Positions 5,438 to 6,697 of a stretch of DNA of 6,697 nucleotides are shown here, one piece after another. Below the pieces are notes generated by a model that was not told the DNA's origin, ran no database searches, and saw only the letters and a program-made list of their open reading frames with translations. Made by a program: the position numbers and the translations under genes. Source of the stretch: UBA1151 sp963579925 (GTDB lineage Bacteria; Chloroflexota; Dehalococcoidia; Lucifugimonadales; Lucifugimonadaceae); contig CAUZJA010000155.1 of the NCBI GenBank assembly GCA_963579925.1, positions 1 to 6,697 of the forward strand, read 5' to 3'. Numbering within the stretch: position 1 is the stretch's first letter; each line of letters opens with the position of its first letter.

Positions 5438-6490
5438 ATCACAACTGAATCCCCATCGGCAGGGTCCAAGCCCCGGCCTTCAAGTACTGATTACGGCGAT
5501 CTGAAAAAGATCCTCACTGACGCAGGACTCCGGGCGAATCAACCTCGGTACTACATCTTCAAGGCTGTGTTCAACGCGCTGGGGGTTGCTGGCACCGTGG
5601 CGCTCGCCCTCTGGTCTCCAAATCCTGCCGTACTTGTCGTGAGCGCTGTGTTGTTTGGGCTGATGCTCACGCAGAACGGCATGCTTGGGCATGACGTGGC
5701 TCATCGACAAGTGTTCAAGAAGAGCCGCTGGGTTGCAGGAGCCGGGTGGATTCTGGGCAATCTGTTCATGGGTATCAGCTACACGTGGTGGACGCGCAAA
5801 CATAACCTGCATCACGCCAACCCGAACCACATCACCGATGACCCCGATGCTAACTATCCCGTGCTCGCTATGTTTCCGGGGCAGATCGCAATGCGATCCA
5901 GATTCCAGCAACGATTGATCGCGTTCCAACACTTTCTATACCCCGTCTGGTCGCTTGCTGTCTTCTTCAGCATGCGAGCTGGCAGCGTGGAGCAGATATT
6001 CGGTCGCGGTAGTATGCCCTACCGAGCTCCACAGGCGATTGGCATTGCGCTCCACTGGGTGCTCGTCGGGGCGCTCCTGACGCAGCTTGGCGGATGGCCG
6101 GAAGCGCTTACCTTCTTCCTTGTTAGCCAGTTCACGTTTAGCCTCTACAACGTTGCCGTCTTCGCTCCTAACCACAAGGGAATGGCGATGATGTCCGACG
6201 ACGAGCCGCTCGATTTTCTGCGTACGCAGGTGCTCACGGCCCGCAACGTTCGCGGCAGTTGGATGATCGATTTCATGTACGGCGGTCTCAACTACCAGAT
6301 TGAGCATCACTTGTTCCCGTCGATGCCTCGCAATCGTCTAAATGACGCTCGTCCGTTGGTGGAGAAGTTCTGCAAGGAGCGCGGCGTTTCGTATCACGAG
6401 ACGACGGCGGTTGAGTCGTACTTGGAGATATTCCATCACCTGAAGGACACGAGTGCGCCGGTAAGAGAAGGCACTACTCCTGCTCCGTAG
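5438..6490 (+). CDS. membrane fatty acid (acyl-CoA/acyl-lipid) desaturase; start codon uncertain
   Basis: A di-iron integral membrane enzyme that inserts a double bond into fatty acyl chains using O2. The three histidine boxes are present: HDVAH (85-89), HNLHH (122-126) and QIEHH (287-291, in YQIEHHLFPSMPRN). The Gln in box three is the mark of the DesA3/front-end (COG3239-like) group; no cytochrome b5 domain is present. Hydrophobic segments lie at about 45-83, 98-118, 168-179 and 200-245, and PNHKGM follows the last. Numbering assumes a start at ATC 5438 (350 aa), 6 nt after AGGAG. The frame is open from 5417 and holds no ATG, GTG or TTG before GTG 5567. Starting at 5567 (307 aa) would lose a family-like N-terminal helix (DLKKILTDAGLRANQPRYYIF), and AAGG there lies only 2 nt before the GTG. 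The double-bond position and electron donor are unknown. It is divergent from the sulfatase; an IS3 element begins about 70 bp downstream. Confidence 0.88.
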   Translation: MTTESPSAGSKPRPSSTDYGDLKKILTDAGLRANQPRYYIFKAVFNALGVAGTVALALWSPNPAVLVVSAVLFGLMLTQNGMLGHDVAHRQVFKKSRWVAGAGWILGNLFMGISYTWWTRKHNLHHANPNHITDDPDANYPVLAMFPGQIAMRSRFQQRLIAFQHFLYPVWSLAVFFSMRAGSVEQIFGRGSMPYRAPQAIGIALHWVLVGALLTQLGGWPEALTFFLVSQFTFSLYNVAVFAPNHKGMAMMSDDEPLDFLRTQVLTARNVRGSWMIDFMYGGLNYQIEHHLFPSMPRNRLNDARPLVEKFCKERGVSYHETTAVESYLEIFHHLKDTSAPVREGTTPAP

Positions 6491-6511
6491 GTGCTCCGCA
6501 CTGGACATGGC

Positions 6512-6540
6512 TGCGCCGCCGCGTAAGCCGTAGTGGCGCA
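6512..6540 (+). other. weak hairpin after the desaturase gene
   Basis: TGCGCC (6512-6517) can pair with GGCGCA (6535-6540) across a 17-nt loop, starting 22 bp after the stop. No T-run follows, so it is at best a 3'-end stabiliser and is not called as an intrinsic terminator. Confidence 0.25.
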
Positions 6541-6559
6541 TGGTGTGCGCCCTTCTCCT

Positions 6560-6697
6560 TGACCTGACCTCCTCAAACGTATCCAGTTGAAAGATCAGAT
6601 ACTGGAAGTATTGAAGGGAGGCAGAAATGCCAAGAAAAGGACATAGCCCGGAACAGGTACTCAACAAACTCCGGCAAGTCGAAGTTGCCGTTGCAGG
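6560..6697 (+). mobile_element. left end of an IS3-family insertion sequence, truncated by the window
   Basis: The partial orfA at 6627 identifies the family. The likely terminus is a TGACCT, either at 6560 or at the overlapping second copy at 6565; IS3-family ends begin with TG. Between the end and orfA there is an inverted repeat TCCAGT (6582-6587) / ACTGGA (6601-6606). The right end, orfB and the target-site duplication are beyond the window, so the exact boundary is inferred. Confidence 0.7.
6627..6697 (+). CDS. IS3-family transposase orfA (helix-turn-helix subunit), 3' truncated
   Basis: The ATG at 6627 follows GGGAGG (6616-6621) by 5 nt. The 23 visible codons read MPRKGHSPEQVLNKLRQVEV and then AVA before the window ends. 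The pattern 'MPRK-x-H-(S/T)-PEQ-(V/I)-(I/L)-x-K-L-R-x-(A/V)-E' is the characteristic N-terminus of IS3-family OrfA, the DNA-binding subunit that recognises the element ends. In intact elements it is followed by orfB, which carries the DDE catalytic core and is usually made by programmed -1 frameshifting. Only this first part of the HTH can be seen, so whether the element is intact cannot be judged. Confidence 0.83.
   Translation, partial: MPRKGHSPEQVLNKLRQVEVAVA

Noticed and set aside
5480..5932. 150-aa open frame on the minus strand opposite the desaturase
   Set aside because: It overlaps the His-box coding region of a well-supported desaturase and shows no domain or RBS.

Overview
This 6.7 kb window (GC in the mid-to-high 50s by eye) looks like chromosome from a free-living, probably aerobic bacterium. 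No rRNA, tRNA or CRISPR array was seen. A taxonomic guess is only inference. The coupled ECF sigma/VWA pair, a stand-alone sulfatase, a QxxHH desaturase, frequent non-ATG starts and a Val/Thr/Gln-rich 'VVQTVTV' tract would all suit a Chloroflexota-like lineage, but nothing here proves it.

Layout, left to right. (1) Positions 2-535 carry the 3' part of a gene of unknown function with a beta-repeat C-terminus. It is closed by a strong intrinsic terminator at 561-598. (2) Positions 599-911 are non-coding. They hold an inverted pair of 25-bp REP-like repeats (628-652 and 683-707), a candidate ECF-type promoter with a palindrome over its -35 box, and a strong Shine-Dalgarno. (3) Positions 912-3508 are a two-gene, ATGA-overlapping operon. 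It encodes an ECF sigma factor and a 671-aa single-pass membrane protein with a short cytoplasmic head and an outside YfbK-like VWA module. A terminator-like hairpin follows at 3548-3581. (4) Positions 3699-5279 on the minus strand encode a type I sulfatase. (5) Positions 5280-5437 separate the sulfatase from the divergent desaturase and contain a third copy of the REP-like repeat. (6) Positions 5438-6490 encode a membrane fatty-acid desaturase whose reading frame has no canonical start at the place where its RBS points. (7) From about 6560 to the window end lies the left end of an IS3-family insertion sequence with the first 23 codons of orfA.

The only genes with a clear functional link are the sigma factor and the VWA protein. 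Translational coupling, the cytoplasmic head with an anti-sigma-like 'DLFDRIEERL' juxtamembrane stretch, the single membrane span and the complete extracytoplasmic MIDAS together suggest a signalling unit in which the membrane protein both holds the sigma factor and senses an outside event. The sulfatase and desaturase are likely independent metabolic genes (sulfate-ester cleavage; lipid unsaturation) that only share an intergenic region. Best leads for follow-up are the sigma/anti-sigma-VWA fusion, the REPIN-like repeat family with a compensatory base change, and the missing start codon of the desaturase.
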